Positions 9,163 to 18,611 of a stretch of 64,000 bases of DNA are shown here, piece by piece. Each line of letters starts with the position of its first letter. Within the stretch, counting starts at the first letter, position 1. This DNA comes from Thiorhodospira sibirica ATCC 700588 (GTDB lineage Bacteria > Pseudomonadota > Gammaproteobacteria > Ectothiorhodospirales > Ectothiorhodospiraceae). The notes beneath the pieces are model-generated. The model saw nothing but the letters and a program-made list of their open reading frames with translations, had not been told where the DNA came from and searched no databases. The stretch lies in NCBI RefSeq assembly GCF_000227725.2, contig NZ_MU255056.1:306088-370087 (forward strand), in the 5' to 3' direction. Position numbers and translations under genes: made by a program.

Positions 9163-10661
9163 AAAAATTCGCTCCTCTGTTTGCCCGGTTCCCAGCGCGT
9201 GGCCGGCCAATGTGCCCGTTCGCCCAACAGACCTTCATATAATTCCAGATAATGTTGTGCGCTGTGCGCCCAGCTAAAATCCTGGCTCATGGCCTGACGC
9301 ATCAGTTGCGTCCAGACCGGCTTATCCTGATACAGACTCAAGGCGCGCTCAATGGCGGCGGCCAGCGCCGGGGCTGTAGCCGGTTCAAACACAATGCCGG
9401 TGGCGCTCTGATCGGCCAAGGTATCGGCGTGCGCATCCACGACCGTATCCGCCAGCCCGCCGGTGCGCCGGACAATGGGAATGGTGCCATAGCGCAGACT
9501 ATACATCTGATTCAATCCGCAGGGTTCAAAGCGCGAGGGCATCAGAAAGATGTCGCATCCGGCTTCCAATTGATGCGCCAGGGCCTCGTTATAGCCCAGA
9601 CACACGCCCATATCCTCCGGAAAGCGCGCCGCCAATGCACGGGCCGCGTCTTCCAGCGCTTTGTCGCCACTGCCGAGCAGGACCATCTGGGCGCGTTTCT
9701 CTGCCAGCAGGGGTTCCACGGCCTTGAGGATCAAATCCACGCCTTTTTGTGGCACCATGCGCCCAATATGCCCCAGCAGCGGCACCTCGGGGCGAACCTC
9801 AATCCCGAAGCATTCCTGCAAGGCCTGTTTGCACTGGCCTTTGCCCTGCAAATCCTCGGGGCTATAGTGGGCCTTAATATAGTTATCCCAGCGCGGATCC
9901 CAGTGGCGATAATCCACGCCATTGAGAATGCCGCTCAAGGTCTGGGCGCGATAATTGAGCAAGCCTTCAAGGCCATAGCCAAACTGGCCGCTGCGAATCT
10001 CGCGGGCATAGCTGGGACTGACGGTGGTAACATGGTCTGCATAACTCAGACCACCTTTGATCAATGAAAGCTGGTTGTGAAACTCCAGCCCGTGATAGGA
10101 CCAAAACGATTCGGAAAGCCCCAGCTCGGCAAAGCGATAGGCGGGAAACAAGCCTTGATAGGCCAGGTTGTGAATGGTAAACACCATGGCGGGCCGTTCC
10201 GCATGTTGACTTAACAGGGCCGGCACCAGGCCGGTCTGCCAGTCATTGCAATGCACAATCTGCGGTTGCCAGTTTAGGTTCGCCTCATTGAGCGCCATGG
10301 CAACCACAACTCGCGCAAACAGCGCAAAGCGCAGATGATTATCCTGCCAGTCGCGCCGATCCAAGGCACAATATGGATGTCCCTCGCGGGCAAAATATGC
10401 GGGGGCATCCACCAGATACGTAGGCACATTGGTTGCAGGCAAAATGCCTTGCAGCAATTCGACCGTCACGCCATCAATCACCAGGGTCGTCACCGTTTGC
10501 AAGGCATCAATGTCCGCCTTGGCCCGGGGATAGGCGGGTAATACCATGCGAATATCTTCGTGCGCCTCACGAATGGCCGATGACAAACTGGTACTGACAT
10601 CCGCCAGGCCACCGGTTTTGACCAGTGGATAGGCTTCACTGCTTGCAAACAGGATACGCAT
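9159..10661 (-). CDS. glgA: Glycogen synthase (ADP-glucose type, GT5)
   Basis: GlgA transfers glucose from ADP-glucose to growing alpha-1,4-glucan. The 500-residue product has the GT5 hallmark KTGGLADV at residues 15-22, binding ADP-glucose, and the acceptor/nucleotide region GLNQMYSLRYGTIPIVRRTG at about 380-400. The start ATG at 10661 gives the usual MRILFASSEAYPLVKTGG opening, with AGGGGG about 15 bases upstream. Its stop overlaps the ppc start. No glgB or glgC is present here, so the rest of the pathway is elsewhere. Confidence 0.96.
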   Translation of the reverse strand: MRILFASSEAYPLVKTGGLADVSTSLSSAIREAHEDIRMVLPAYPRAKADIDALQTVTTLVIDGVTVELLQGILPATNVPTYLVDAPAYFAREGHPYCALDRRDWQDNHLRFALFARVVVAMALNEANLNWQPQIVHCNDWQTGLVPALLSQHAERPAMVFTIHNLAYQGLFPAYRFAELGLSESFWSYHGLEFHNQLSLIKGGLSYADHVTTVSPSYAREIRSGQFGYGLEGLLNYRAQTLSGILNGVDYRHWDPRWDNYIKAHYSPEDLQGKGQCKQALQECFGIEVRPEVPLLGHIGRMVPQKGVDLILKAVEPLLAEKRAQMVLLGSGDKALEDAARALAARFPEDMGVCLGYNEALAHQLEAGCDIFLMPSRFEPCGLNQMYSLRYGTIPIVRRTGGLADTVVDAHADTLADQSATGIVFEPATAPALAAAIERALSLYQDKPVWTQLMRQAMSQDFSWAHSAQHYLELYEGLLGERAHWPATRWEPGKQRSEFL

Positions 10662-10692
10662 GATGAAAAAAGGCCCCCTGGATTAAAGGTGA

Positions 10693-10941
10693 TCAATTAT
10701 TTTTTAAATAAATGTGATTAGACTCCGCTAAGGATAGCGCAATGTGCAGGCTAAGATCAGCTTTTGCCCATCGGCCTTTGACGCAAGCCCGGAATGCAAA
10801 GGATGCGCCAAAGGCACTATACGCAAAACCTGCGTCGGTGCTATGCCCTGTGTGTGCAACGACGCTGCCGGGTATTGGCTGACCGTCGGGAAAGACCGGC
10901 ACCTTAAGATAACACTCACCGCTGTGGCTTTGCTGCGGCAT
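10693..10941 (-). CDS. Possible small protein upstream of glgA
   Basis: An 82-residue reading frame ends 31 bases before glgA on the same strand. GGGG stands about ten bases before its ATG. The first two thirds are glycine/alanine/serine-rich (for example [19 protein letters not shown]) with no signal peptide or known motif. Third-position GC is lower than in neighbouring genes. It could be a small leader gene, a decayed gene, or chance. The same DNA is upstream of the chemoreceptor on the other strand, so the region may simply be a divergent control region. Confidence 0.25.
   Translation of the reverse strand: MPQQSHSGECYLKVPVFPDGQPIPGSVVAHTGHSTDAGFAYSAFGASFAFRACVKGRWAKADLSLHIALSLAESNHIYLKNN
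10814..10841 (+). other. Stem-loop in the glgA/chemoreceptor intergenic region
   Basis: GCAC at 10814-10817 pairs with GTGC at 10838-10841, and ACGCA at 10821-10825 pairs with TGCGT at 10831-10835. The two helices form one hairpin in the 330-base gap between divergent glgA and the chemoreceptor gene. It could be a leader structure for the chemoreceptor. A second small repeat, CGCTA/TAGCG, lies near 10726-10739. Confidence 0.35.
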
Positions 10942-10996
10942 GGGATTCCCCGCCGGTCAGGCTGTCGGCAGATCGGTTTTTTTGCGGAGACTTTTT

Positions 10997-12640
10997 ATGA
11001 AAAATTTTTTATGGATGCATACGCTGAGTATCCGAAGCAAGCTCATGATCACCATGATCCTGCCATTGGCGGCCCTGCTGCTGATCACCTCCTTATCGAT
11101 CACATTTATGCGTCAACTGGAAAATACGGCAGAGCGTATCTATGAAGATCGGGTGGTGCCCTTGTTGCAGTTGGCGAAGGTGGGTGATGCCTATGCGGTA
11201 TTGATTATTGATGCAGTGAATAAGGCAGAGCAGGGCGTCATCTCTGCACCCGAGGCACTGCGCTCTGTCCGCGAGGCGCGTGTGCAGATTGAACGCGAAT
11301 GGGGTCAATTCATGCAGACCCGCCTGACACCCGAGGAGGCGGCCTTGGCGCGTGAGGCCAATGCCTTGTTTCAGCGCGCCAATGCCCAGATTGAGCAACT
11401 GGAACGGGCGCTGTCTGCCTTGCCCAACCGCGCTGCCGGACAATTATCCGCCTACAATGGCCCGCTGTATCAACTCATTGACCCGATTTCGCGCAAGCTG
11501 GATGAGTTGGTGATTTTGCAACGCGATGTGGCCGCGCTTGAACATCATGAAATGCAAAGATTGTATGCTCGCGCCATCTGGATCTTTGTCACGCTGTCAA
11601 CACTGGCTTTATTGCTGGTCGGGCTGATGGGCTGGCAAACCTATCACTCCATTTCCAACCCAATGTCGTATATGCAGACACAGCTGCGCGAAATTGCCCG
11701 CGAGCATAATCTGGCACAACGGCTGGAGATCAAAAACCAGGACGAGATTGGCGCCACCGCCGAGGCCTTTAACTCAATCCTTGCGACCTTCAAAGATGCC
11801 GTCGATGAGATGACCCGCATGGCCGGGGAGTTGACCGAGGCCTCGGGGGCGCTGTCGCAGATCAGCAGCGCCACCAATCAGGATCTGGAGCATCAGCAGA
11901 CCCAGACCGAACAAGTCGCCACCGCGATGAACCAGATGACCAGTACGGTGCAGGAGGTCTCGCGCAGTGCCAATGAGGCCGCCCAGGCCAGTCAGGAGGC
12001 AGATCGTGAGGCCCGCAGCGGCGGTCAGGTGGTACAATCCGTGGTTACGGCCATCAGCGGTTTGTCCAATGAAGTCCGGCGGGTGGCCGAGGCGGTACAG
12101 GCGCTGGATCATCAAAGCCAGGAAATCGGCACAGTGCTGGATGTGATTCGCGGCATTGCCGAACAAACGAACCTGCTGGCGCTCAATGCCGCCATTGAGG
12201 CCGCTCGCGCTGGCGAACAGGGGCGCGGCTTTGCGGTGGTGGCCGATGAGGTTCGCACTCTGGCCTCGCGCACCCAGCAATCTACCGCCAATATTCAGTC
12301 CATGATTGAGCGTTTGCAGGCCGGAACCCGTGATGCAGTGTCGGCGATGGATCATGGCCGCGAAATGGCCGAAACCACGGCCGCCGAGGCCGCCCGTGCC
12401 GGGCAGGGGCTGGAAAGCATCATGGAAGCGGTATCGCGGATTCGCGACATGACCGCGCAAATTGCCAGTGCCGCCGAGGAACAACATCTGGTGGCCGAGG
12501 AAATCAACCGCAACGTCACCGCCATCAATGACATTGCCGGCAAGACTTTAGACGGGGCAGGCCAAACGGCCACCTCCAGCGGGCAGGTGCTGAAAATTGC
12601 CAATCGGGTGCATGAACTGGTTTCCAAATTCCGCACCTAA
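10997..12640 (+). CDS. Methyl-accepting chemotaxis protein
   Basis: A 547-residue transmembrane chemoreceptor. There is a short cytoplasmic N terminus, membrane helix 1 (about 16-37), a periplasmic four-helix-type sensor region of about 155 residues rich in Q, E and A, membrane helix 2 (about 192-213), a HAMP segment ([19 protein letters not shown] onward) and a long signalling coiled coil. The CheA/CheW-binding tip, near 375-425, includes [18 protein letters not shown] and [12 protein letters not shown]. The ATG at 10997 is chosen over an upstream frame opening because GGAGA precedes it and the protein then starts just before membrane helix 1. No other che genes are nearby. The ligand is unknown. 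Confidence 0.93.
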   Translation: MKNFLWMHTLSIRSKLMITMILPLAALLLITSLSITFMRQLENTAERIYEDRVVPLLQLAKVGDAYAVLIIDAVNKAEQGVISAPEALRSVREARVQIEREWGQFMQTRLTPEEAALAREANALFQRANAQIEQLERALSALPNRAAGQLSAYNGPLYQLIDPISRKLDELVILQRDVAALEHHEMQRLYARAIWIFVTLSTLALLLVGLMGWQTYHSISNPMSYMQTQLREIAREHNLAQRLEIKNQDEIGATAEAFNSILATFKDAVDEMTRMAGELTEASGALSQISSATNQDLEHQQTQTEQVATAMNQMTSTVQEVSRSANEAAQASQEADREARSGGQVVQSVVTAISGLSNEVRRVAEAVQALDHQSQEIGTVLDVIRGIAEQTNLLALNAAIEAARAGEQGRGFAVVADEVRTLASRTQQSTANIQSMIERLQAGTRDAVSAMDHGREMAETTAAEAARAGQGLESIMEAVSRIRDMTAQIASAAEEQHLVAEEINRNVTAINDIAGKTLDGAGQTATSSGQVLKIANRVHELVSKFRT

Positions 12641-12671
12641 TACACCGACTTCACTTGCCGACATCCTCTCG

Positions 12672-12726
12672 GGAATGCGCAGCCTGCGCTGCGCATTCCG
12701 CCTATGTGCGGCGCAGTGACTGCGCC
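12672..12726 (+). terminator. Tandem hairpins after the chemoreceptor gene
   Basis: A 12-bp perfect stem (GGAATGCGCAGC at 12672-12683 with GCTGCGCATTCC at 12688-12699) is followed by a 7-bp stem (GGCGCAG at 12710-12716 with CTGCGCC at 12720-12726). Neither has a T-run, so termination may be weak or Rho-assisted. They separate the chemoreceptor from the P-type ATPase. Confidence 0.5.
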
Positions 12727-12768
12727 CTTCAATGATTTATCGACATCTCACACCCAGGAGTTGAACGC

Positions 12769-15504
12769 ATGACGACGGAGACCCCCGATACACGCCCTGA
12801 TACTGGGGCACGCTGGCATCACCTGGATGCACAGAAGGTATTGGCACAACTGGACACTCAGGACGAGCAAGGCCTCAGTGAGGCCGAGGCCCAGCAGCGA
12901 CTGTCGCAGTATGGCCCCAATGCCATCACCGGACAAAAGCCGGTGTCCTGGGTTAAGCGCCTCTTGCTGCAATTTCACAACCCGCTGATCTACATCCTGC
13001 TGCTAGCCACGGCAGTGACCCTGGCGCTGGGTGAATACATTGATGCCACGGTGATTTTTGCAGTGGTCTTGATCAATGCCATCATCGGCTTTGTGCAGGA
13101 ATCCAAGGCCGAGGATGCCATCGCCTCATTGCGTGGCATGTTGTCTTCAACCGCAACAGTGATGCGCGAGGGTAAGCGTCTCACCCTCCCGGCCACCGAG
13201 CTGGTGCCGGGCGATGTGGTGATGGTGGCCTCGGGCGACAAAGTGCCCGCTGATATGCGCATTCTCTATTCGCGCGATCTGCAGATTGATGAATCGGCCC
13301 TGACCGGTGAATCGGTGCCGGTGGAAAAGCAATGCCCCGCGCTGCCCGAGGATACCGTGCTGGCGGATCGGCATAATATGGCCTTCGCCGGGACGCTGGT
13401 TACCTACGGCTCCGGGCGTGGCGTGATCACGGAAACCGGCGATCACACCGAAACCGGCAAGATTGCCGGCATGATCAGCCAGGCGGTCAATCTGGAAACA
13501 CCGCTGACGCGCAAGATCAACGCCTTTAGCCGCGTACTGTTGTGGGTGATTTTGGTGCTGGCGGGCATCACCTTTATCGTCGGTCTGTTATACGGCCAGG
13601 CGTGGGTAGATACCTTTATCGCCGCCGTCGCCCTGGCGGTCGCCGCGATTCCGGAGGGCTTGCCGGCAGTCGTGACCATCACCCTGGCCATCGGAGTGCG
13701 CCGTATGGCCTTGCGTCATGCCATCATCCGCAAATTACCAGCGGTGGAAACCCTAGGTTCAACCACCGTCATCTGCTCGGATAAAACCGGCACCCTGACG
13801 GAAAATCAGATGACCGTGCAGCGCATCATGGCGGCGGATCATGAATTTGAACTCACCGGCAGTGGCTATGATCCACAGGGCGAAATCCGCCTTGATGGAC
13901 AACGGGCCGAAGGCGTGATGGCCACCCATCAAGCCCTGCGTCACTGCATCCTCGCGGGTTTGCTGAGTAACGACAGCGAACTGGTGGAAAAAGAAGGCCG
14001 CTGGACCGTGCAGGGTGATCCCACCGAAGGCGCCTTGCTCACCAGTGCGCTTAAAGCGGGCTTTGACCGTCACGATATGCAGCAACGCCTGCATCGGGTA
14101 GATGCCATCCCCTTTGAATCAGATCGCCAATATATGGCCACCCTGCATCGCCACGAGGAAGGCCATCGCATCTACATGAAAGGCTCCGCTGAACGGGTGG
14201 TGGCGCATTGCGACCGGGCGATGGATGCCGACGGTGCGCTACAGCCCATTGATCCGGAAAAAATCCGGCAGCAGGTAGACTATCTGGCCAGCCAAGGTCT
14301 GCGTGTGTTGGCCTTTGCCATGCGCGAAACCGACAATACCACGCTGGACATTCCCCATCCGGATCACGCCACAGAGCCGCTGATCTTTCTGGGTTTACAG
14401 GCCATGATTGATCCGCCGCGCCAAGAGGTCATTCACTCGGTCAAGATGTGCCATCAGGCCGGTATCGGGGTCAAGATGATTACCGGCGACCATGCGCTGA
14501 CCGCCCGCGCCATCGCCGAGCGCATCGGCATCATCAAGCCCACCGCCAACAACCCCGCCAAGGTGCTCACCGGGCAGGAACTGGAACGCATTGAACCCAA
14601 GGACTTGGCGGCGACCGCCACCGAGGTCTCGGTCTTTGCCCGCGTCGCGCCGGAACAAAAACTGCGCCTGGTCGAAGCCTTGCAAAGCCGGGGGCAGGTC
14701 GTCGCCATGACCGGCGATGGGGTCAACGATGCCCCGGCGCTCAAGCGCGCAGACATCGGCATCGCGATGGGCATCAATGGCACCGAGGTCTCGCGGGATG
14801 CCTCCGATATGGTGCTGGCTGACGATAATTTCAGCTCCATCGAAGCCGCCGTCGAGGAAGGCCGCAACGTCTTTGATAACCTGACCAAGTTCATCACCTG
14901 GATTTTGCCCACCAACCTGGGCCAGGGACTGGTGATCATGGTGGCGATTTTGCTGGGACTAACCCTGCCGGTCTTACCCGTACAAGCCCTGTGGCTGAAC
15001 ATGACCACGGCCGTCTTCCTGGGATTGATGCTCGCCTTTGAACCCCGCGAAAAAGGCATCATGACCCGCCCACCGCGCAATCCCGATGCCCCGATTCTCA
15101 ATGCCGAGGTCATCGTGCGCATCTTCTCGGTCAGTGCGCTGCTATTGATCGGGGCCTTTGGCTTGTTCCAATGGTCGCTGACCCACGGCGCCAGCCTTGA
15201 AGAAGCCCGCACCCTCGCCGTCACCCTGTTTGTGGTCGTGCAAAGCTTCTTCTTGCTCAACTGCCGTTCGCTCACGCGCAGCATCTTTGCCACCCACCCC
15301 TTATCCAATCCCTGGATCTGGCGCGGCGTGGCCGGAATGCTCATCGCCCAGCTTTTATTTGTGTACAATCCGCTCATGAACACCCTGTTCCAGAGCGCGC
15401 CCTTGTCACTGGCCCAATGGGGTCTGATCATCGCCTACGGCGTCGTGGTTTTACTGCTGGTTGAACTGGAAAAAAGCCTCTGGCGCCGCAAAAAAGCGGC
15501 TTAG
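12769..15504 (+). CDS. P-type cation-transporting ATPase (P2-like)
   Basis: A 911-residue E1-E2 ATPase of the inner membrane. Domains in order: cation-ATPase N domain, helices 1-2, actuator domain with LTGES, helices 3-4 with the PEGLPA motif of P2 pumps, phosphorylation site CSDKTGTLT with Asp338, nucleotide-binding domain with KGSAERV, hinge TGDGVNDAPALKRADIG, and six C-terminal helices. In helix 6 the SERCA-type N..TD element is replaced by LWLNMTTAVFLGLMLAFEP, without the calcium-binding aspartate, so the ion cannot be assumed to be calcium. No metal-responsive regulator is adjacent. Confidence 0.92.
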   Translation: MTTETPDTRPDTGARWHHLDAQKVLAQLDTQDEQGLSEAEAQQRLSQYGPNAITGQKPVSWVKRLLLQFHNPLIYILLLATAVTLALGEYIDATVIFAVVLINAIIGFVQESKAEDAIASLRGMLSSTATVMREGKRLTLPATELVPGDVVMVASGDKVPADMRILYSRDLQIDESALTGESVPVEKQCPALPEDTVLADRHNMAFAGTLVTYGSGRGVITETGDHTETGKIAGMISQAVNLETPLTRKINAFSRVLLWVILVLAGITFIVGLLYGQAWVDTFIAAVALAVAAIPEGLPAVVTITLAIGVRRMALRHAIIRKLPAVETLGSTTVICSDKTGTLTENQMTVQRIMAADHEFELTGSGYDPQGEIRLDGQRAEGVMATHQALRHCILAGLLSNDSELVEKEGRWTVQGDPTEGALLTSALKAGFDRHDMQQRLHRVDAIPFESDRQYMATLHRHEEGHRIYMKGSAERVVAHCDRAMDADGALQPIDPEKIRQQVDYLASQGLRVLAFAMRETDNTTLDIPHPDHATEPLIFLGLQAMIDPPRQEVIHSVKMCHQAGIGVKMITGDHALTARAIAERIGIIKPTANNPAKVLTGQELERIEPKDLAATATEVSVFARVAPEQKLRLVEALQSRGQVVAMTGDGVNDAPALKRADIGIAMGINGTEVSRDASDMVLADDNFSSIEAAVEEGRNVFDNLTKFITWILPTNLGQGLVIMVAILLGLTLPVLPVQALWLNMTTAVFLGLMLAFEPREKGIMTRPPRNPDAPILNAEVIVRIFSVSALLLIGAFGLFQWSLTHGASLEEARTLAVTLFVVVQSFFLLNCRSLTRSIFATHPLSNPWIWRGVAGMLIAQLLFVYNPLMNTLFQSAPLSLAQWGLIIAYGVVVLLLVELEKSLWRRKKAA

Positions 15505-15540
15505 GCCAAGACCTTGATCTGGGTGCTCTCGGTATGCTGT

Positions 15541-16818
15541 TTAGCGAACGAGGCGCTGCAGGAGTAATTCCGCCGGGCTTAGCACGGGGATGGCGAGGCC
15601 CGCTTTACGCAGCCCTGTTTTAAACTGCAGGGCGCAGCCCAGGTTAGTGGTAACCAGTACATCCACCGGCAAGGTCTGCAAGGCTTCAAGCTTGGGGGCG
15701 AGCAAGGCATCTGCCATGTGTGCCTGGGTCAGCAGGTAGCTGCCCGCCCCCCCGCAGCAGCGCGCATTCTCCGGCAAAGGGAGCAGCGTCATACCGGGTA
15801 GTTTCTGCAAGAGCGTCTCGACCTGCTTCACTTCTCGCAATACATGACGCAGGCTGCACGGGGTATGCAGGGCCACACGCAAGGGATCATGGCGCAGGTC
15901 CAGCCCAGTCCAGTCGCCCGCCAAGGCGCATTCGCAAAAGCCCTGCAATTTGGCAGCAACGGCCTGCGCCTGGGGGTCTGGGCTGTGAGCAATCACCCCG
16001 TTAAAGTGCGCCCGACACCCGCTATTGAGCATGACCATCCGCATCATCTCCGGGGCCGCAAAGCGGCTGAGGGTTTCTTGCGCCAGGCGTGCGGCGGTTT
16101 TGGTCTCGCCGCTGTGCTGGCTGAGCGCCCCGCAACATCCTTGTGCAGGCGGGATAATGACCCGATAGCCGAGTTGTTCCAACACCGTGCAGGCGGCCTC
16201 AAGCATGGATCCTTCAAAGGTTTCTGCCATGCAGCCGCTAAACAGGCCCACAGTAATGGGCATTTTGGCGCTGGCCGGTGCAGATGCACGCCGGGCCGGG
16301 GTGCTAACGAAGGGTAATAACGACAGACTGCGTGTTACGGGGTGCGCTGGGGTCTGCCGCACCATGCGTTCAAATAAGGGCGTCAAACGCAGCGCCTGCA
16401 CCGTGCGCAAGCCCGCCGCCGTGAAACGCCGTATCTGCGAGTGCTCAAGCCAGCCGTGTATCAGGCGCTGTGACAGTCGGTAGCGCCATGTACGCTGATG
16501 TTGCACGGCGATAAACTGGTGATATTGATCCAGCAGTTGCCCATACGCCACCCCAGAGGGACACACCGCCTCGCAGGCGCGACAGCCCAGACAGCGATCC
16601 AGATGCCCCTGAGTCTTGGCATCCAGTGCCAAACGCCCTTGACCAATGGCCTGTAACAGGCTGATCCGCCCGCGCGGTGAATCCGCTTCGTGGCGTTGCA
16701 AGCCATAGGTGGGGCAATGCGGCAAACACAGACCACACAGCACACACTGATCCGTTTGCGCAAAACGTGGAGGCTGGTCGGGCTGGGCTTTAGCCGGTTT
16801 TAACACGCGGTGTATCAT
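15541..16818 (-). CDS. Glycolate oxidase iron-sulfur subunit-like protein (GlcF family)
   Basis: The 425-residue product has two 4Fe-4S motifs near the N terminus (CVLCGLCLPHCPTYG and CLGCRACEAVCPSGV) and two cysteine-rich CCG domains (GCMAE...GCCGALSQHSGE, and HTPCSLRHVLREV...RCCGGAGSY). This is the layout of GlcF, which passes electrons from the flavin subunits of glycolate dehydrogenase to the quinone pool. No GlcD or GlcE gene is beside it, so it might partner with proteins encoded elsewhere or another dehydrogenase. It is divergent from lpd with a 174-base gap. Confidence 0.85.
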   Translation of the reverse strand: MIHRVLKPAKAQPDQPPRFAQTDQCVLCGLCLPHCPTYGLQRHEADSPRGRISLLQAIGQGRLALDAKTQGHLDRCLGCRACEAVCPSGVAYGQLLDQYHQFIAVQHQRTWRYRLSQRLIHGWLEHSQIRRFTAAGLRTVQALRLTPLFERMVRQTPAHPVTRSLSLLPFVSTPARRASAPASAKMPITVGLFSGCMAETFEGSMLEAACTVLEQLGYRVIIPPAQGCCGALSQHSGETKTAARLAQETLSRFAAPEMMRMVMLNSGCRAHFNGVIAHSPDPQAQAVAAKLQGFCECALAGDWTGLDLRHDPLRVALHTPCSLRHVLREVKQVETLLQKLPGMTLLPLPENARCCGGAGSYLLTQAHMADALLAPKLEALQTLPVDVLVTTNLGCALQFKTGLRKAGLAIPVLSPAELLLQRLVR

Positions 16819-16898
16819 TAAAGGGGGCTGCCTATTTTATCGCTCAGGTCCTGCGGCAAAGCGGGAGTAAGATGCTATGATGATTTGATCCGGTCGGC

Positions 16899-16955
16899 AT
16901 GGGCGCTTTGGGCCTACGTCAAGACCTCTCTCGCCCCATCGGTGGGCGCTTTTTT
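16899..16955 (+). promoter_or_regulatory. Possible transcription attenuator upstream of lpd
   Basis: CGCCC (16932-16936) pairs with GGGCG (16944-16948) and is followed by CTTTTTTG, giving an intrinsic terminator about 40 bases before the lpd start. An upstream ATGGGCG (16899-16905) can instead pair with CGCCCCAT (16932-16939), removing the terminator arm. A further ACCCTGC/GCAGGGT hairpin follows at about 16958-16975. Mutually exclusive pairings plus a T-run are the classic signs of attenuation, but the terminator stem is only five pairs and the sensed signal is unknown. Confidence 0.4.
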
Positions 16956-16992
16956 GTACCCTGCACCCGCAGGGTCTTTGGCGGAGAAACTA

Positions 16993-18441
16993 ATGACCGC
17001 GCAATCGTATGACGTTATTGTAATCGGAGCAGGCCCGGCGGGCTATGCCGCCGCCATTCGCAGTGCCCAGCTTGGCAAAAAAACCGCCTGCATTGACCGC
17101 AAACTCAACGCCGCCAACGAACCCCGCTTAGGTGGCACCTGCTTTAGTGCGGGGTGTATTCCCTCCAAGACCTTGCTCGAATTATCCGAATTTTATGAAC
17201 ATGCCAGCCAGTTTCTTAGCCAGCATGGGCTGCGCTATGAGCATCTCAGCCTTGATCTGGAGGCGATGATGGCGCGCAAGGAGCAGGTGATTGACAATCT
17301 GGCCCAAGGGATTGCCACCCTGTTCAAGGCGCATGGCATCACCTGGCTTGCCGGGCATGGCCTGCTTTTGGGGGAGCGGCGCGTGGGCTTTACCCCACAC
17401 GGCGGCGTGCCACAAAGCCTTGAAGCCGAGCATATTGTGCTGGCGCCCGGTTCGGTGCCGGTGACGCTGCCCGGCATCGCCTTTGACGGCCTACGGATCA
17501 TTGATTCCGCCGATGCCTTAAGTCTGACCGCGCCGCCCAAACGTCTGGGCGTGGTTGGTGCCGGGGTGATTGGTCTGGAGCTGGCGAGCATCTGGCGACG
17601 GCTGGGCTCAGAGGTTGTGTTGCTGGATGCTCAGGAAAGCTTTCTCAGTCATTGCGATGAGCAAATCATGCGCGAGGCACAGCGCAACTTTGTGCGCCAA
17701 GGGCTGGATTTGCGCCTCAATGCGCGAGTAACCGGGGCGCAGGTCGATGATCAGGGGGTCAGCGTGCAGTATCAGCACGAAGGACACGCCCTTGAAGAGC
17801 GCGTGACCCACCTGTTAGTCGCGGTAGGTCGCCAACCGGCCACCGATGGCCTGATCAGCCCGCAAGCCGAGCTGGCTTTAGATGAGTATGGCCTGATCCA
17901 CGTCAATGAGGTCTGCGAGACCACGCTGCCGGGCGTTTACGCGGTTGGTGATTGTGTACGCGGGCCGATGCTGGCACACAAAGGCGCAGAAGAGGGCCGC
18001 GTGGTGGCCGAGCGCATCTGTGGTGAGGATATCCAGATTCATTACAGCACGATCCCGCAGGTGATTTACACCTTGCCGGAAATTGCCTGGCTGGGTAAGA
18101 CCGAACAAGCCTTGAAAGCTGAAGGCGTCCCCTATCGCAGCGGCGTCTTTCCCTTCAGCGTATCCGGTCGGGCGCGCGCCATGGATGCCACCAGTGGCAT
18201 GGTGAAATTACTCACGCATCAGGAAAATGACCGCCTGCTGGGCGCGCACATCATTGGCGCGCAAGCCTCGGAATTAATCGCCAGTCTGGTGGTAGCCATG
18301 GAGTTTGGAGCCTGTGGTGAAGATCTGGCGCGTATGGTTTTTCCGCATCCAACCCTGGCTCAAGCCATCCCCGAGGCCGCAGCCTTGGCCACTCAGGGAT
18401 ACTCCCTGCACATGGGACGGGCACCCACGCCTAGCCCATAA
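16993..18441 (+). CDS. lpd: Dihydrolipoamide dehydrogenase
   Basis: This FAD enzyme reoxidises dihydrolipoamide of the 2-oxo acid dehydrogenase complexes or glycine cleavage system. The 482-residue product has the N-terminal FAD motif GAGPAGYAAA (about 12-21), the redox disulfide in GGTCFSAGCIPSK, the NAD motif GAGVIGLELAS, the second FAD motif VYAVGDCVRGPMLAHKGAEEG and the C-terminal HPTLAQAIPEAA with the catalytic His-Glu pair. The ATG at 16993 is preferred over a frame opening at 16885 because GGAG lies eight bases before it and the FAD fold then starts normally. No E1 or E2 genes are adjacent. Hairpins follow the gene. Confidence 0.93.
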   Translation: MTAQSYDVIVIGAGPAGYAAAIRSAQLGKKTACIDRKLNAANEPRLGGTCFSAGCIPSKTLLELSEFYEHASQFLSQHGLRYEHLSLDLEAMMARKEQVIDNLAQGIATLFKAHGITWLAGHGLLLGERRVGFTPHGGVPQSLEAEHIVLAPGSVPVTLPGIAFDGLRIIDSADALSLTAPPKRLGVVGAGVIGLELASIWRRLGSEVVLLDAQESFLSHCDEQIMREAQRNFVRQGLDLRLNARVTGAQVDDQGVSVQYQHEGHALEERVTHLLVAVGRQPATDGLISPQAELALDEYGLIHVNEVCETTLPGVYAVGDCVRGPMLAHKGAEEGRVVAERICGEDIQIHYSTIPQVIYTLPEIAWLGKTEQALKAEGVPYRSGVFPFSVSGRARAMDATSGMVKLLTHQENDRLLGAHIIGAQASELIASLVVAMEFGACGEDLARMVFPHPTLAQAIPEAAALATQGYSLHMGRAPTPSP

Positions 18442-18455
18442 ACAGACAAAAAGAA

Positions 18456-18489
18456 GCCCCGGTGTCCTTGGGGAATGGACGGCCGGGGC
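18456..18489 (-). terminator. Intrinsic terminator, minus strand
   Basis: GCCCCGG (18456-18462) pairs with CCGGGGC (18483-18489), with a nested GTCC/GGAC pair. On the minus strand the stem is followed by TTCTTTTTGTCTGTTT, so it can end the HD-GYP transcript; it may also stop lpd. Two further hairpins lie between it and the HD-GYP stop: CCCGCT/AGCGGG at 18525-18546 and AAGCGTC/GACGCTT at 18547-18567. Confidence 0.65.
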
Positions 18490-18611
18490 AACCTAAAGGC
18501 TCAAATTGGGGGGATTCGAGCCACCCCGCTCAGGGAGTGAAGCGGGAAGCGTCGGGCTGTGACGCTTGCAGGGTATGACTCAAAGACTCCCCAAGAGTTC
18601 CATCCGGATAT

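Noticed and set aside
10741-10990. Possible cyclic-di-GMP (GEMM) riboswitch upstream of the first chemoreceptor
   Set aside because: Words such as GACGCAAGCCCGG and GCCGGGTATTGG look similar, but the required core order and the GNRA-loop helix are absent on both strands.
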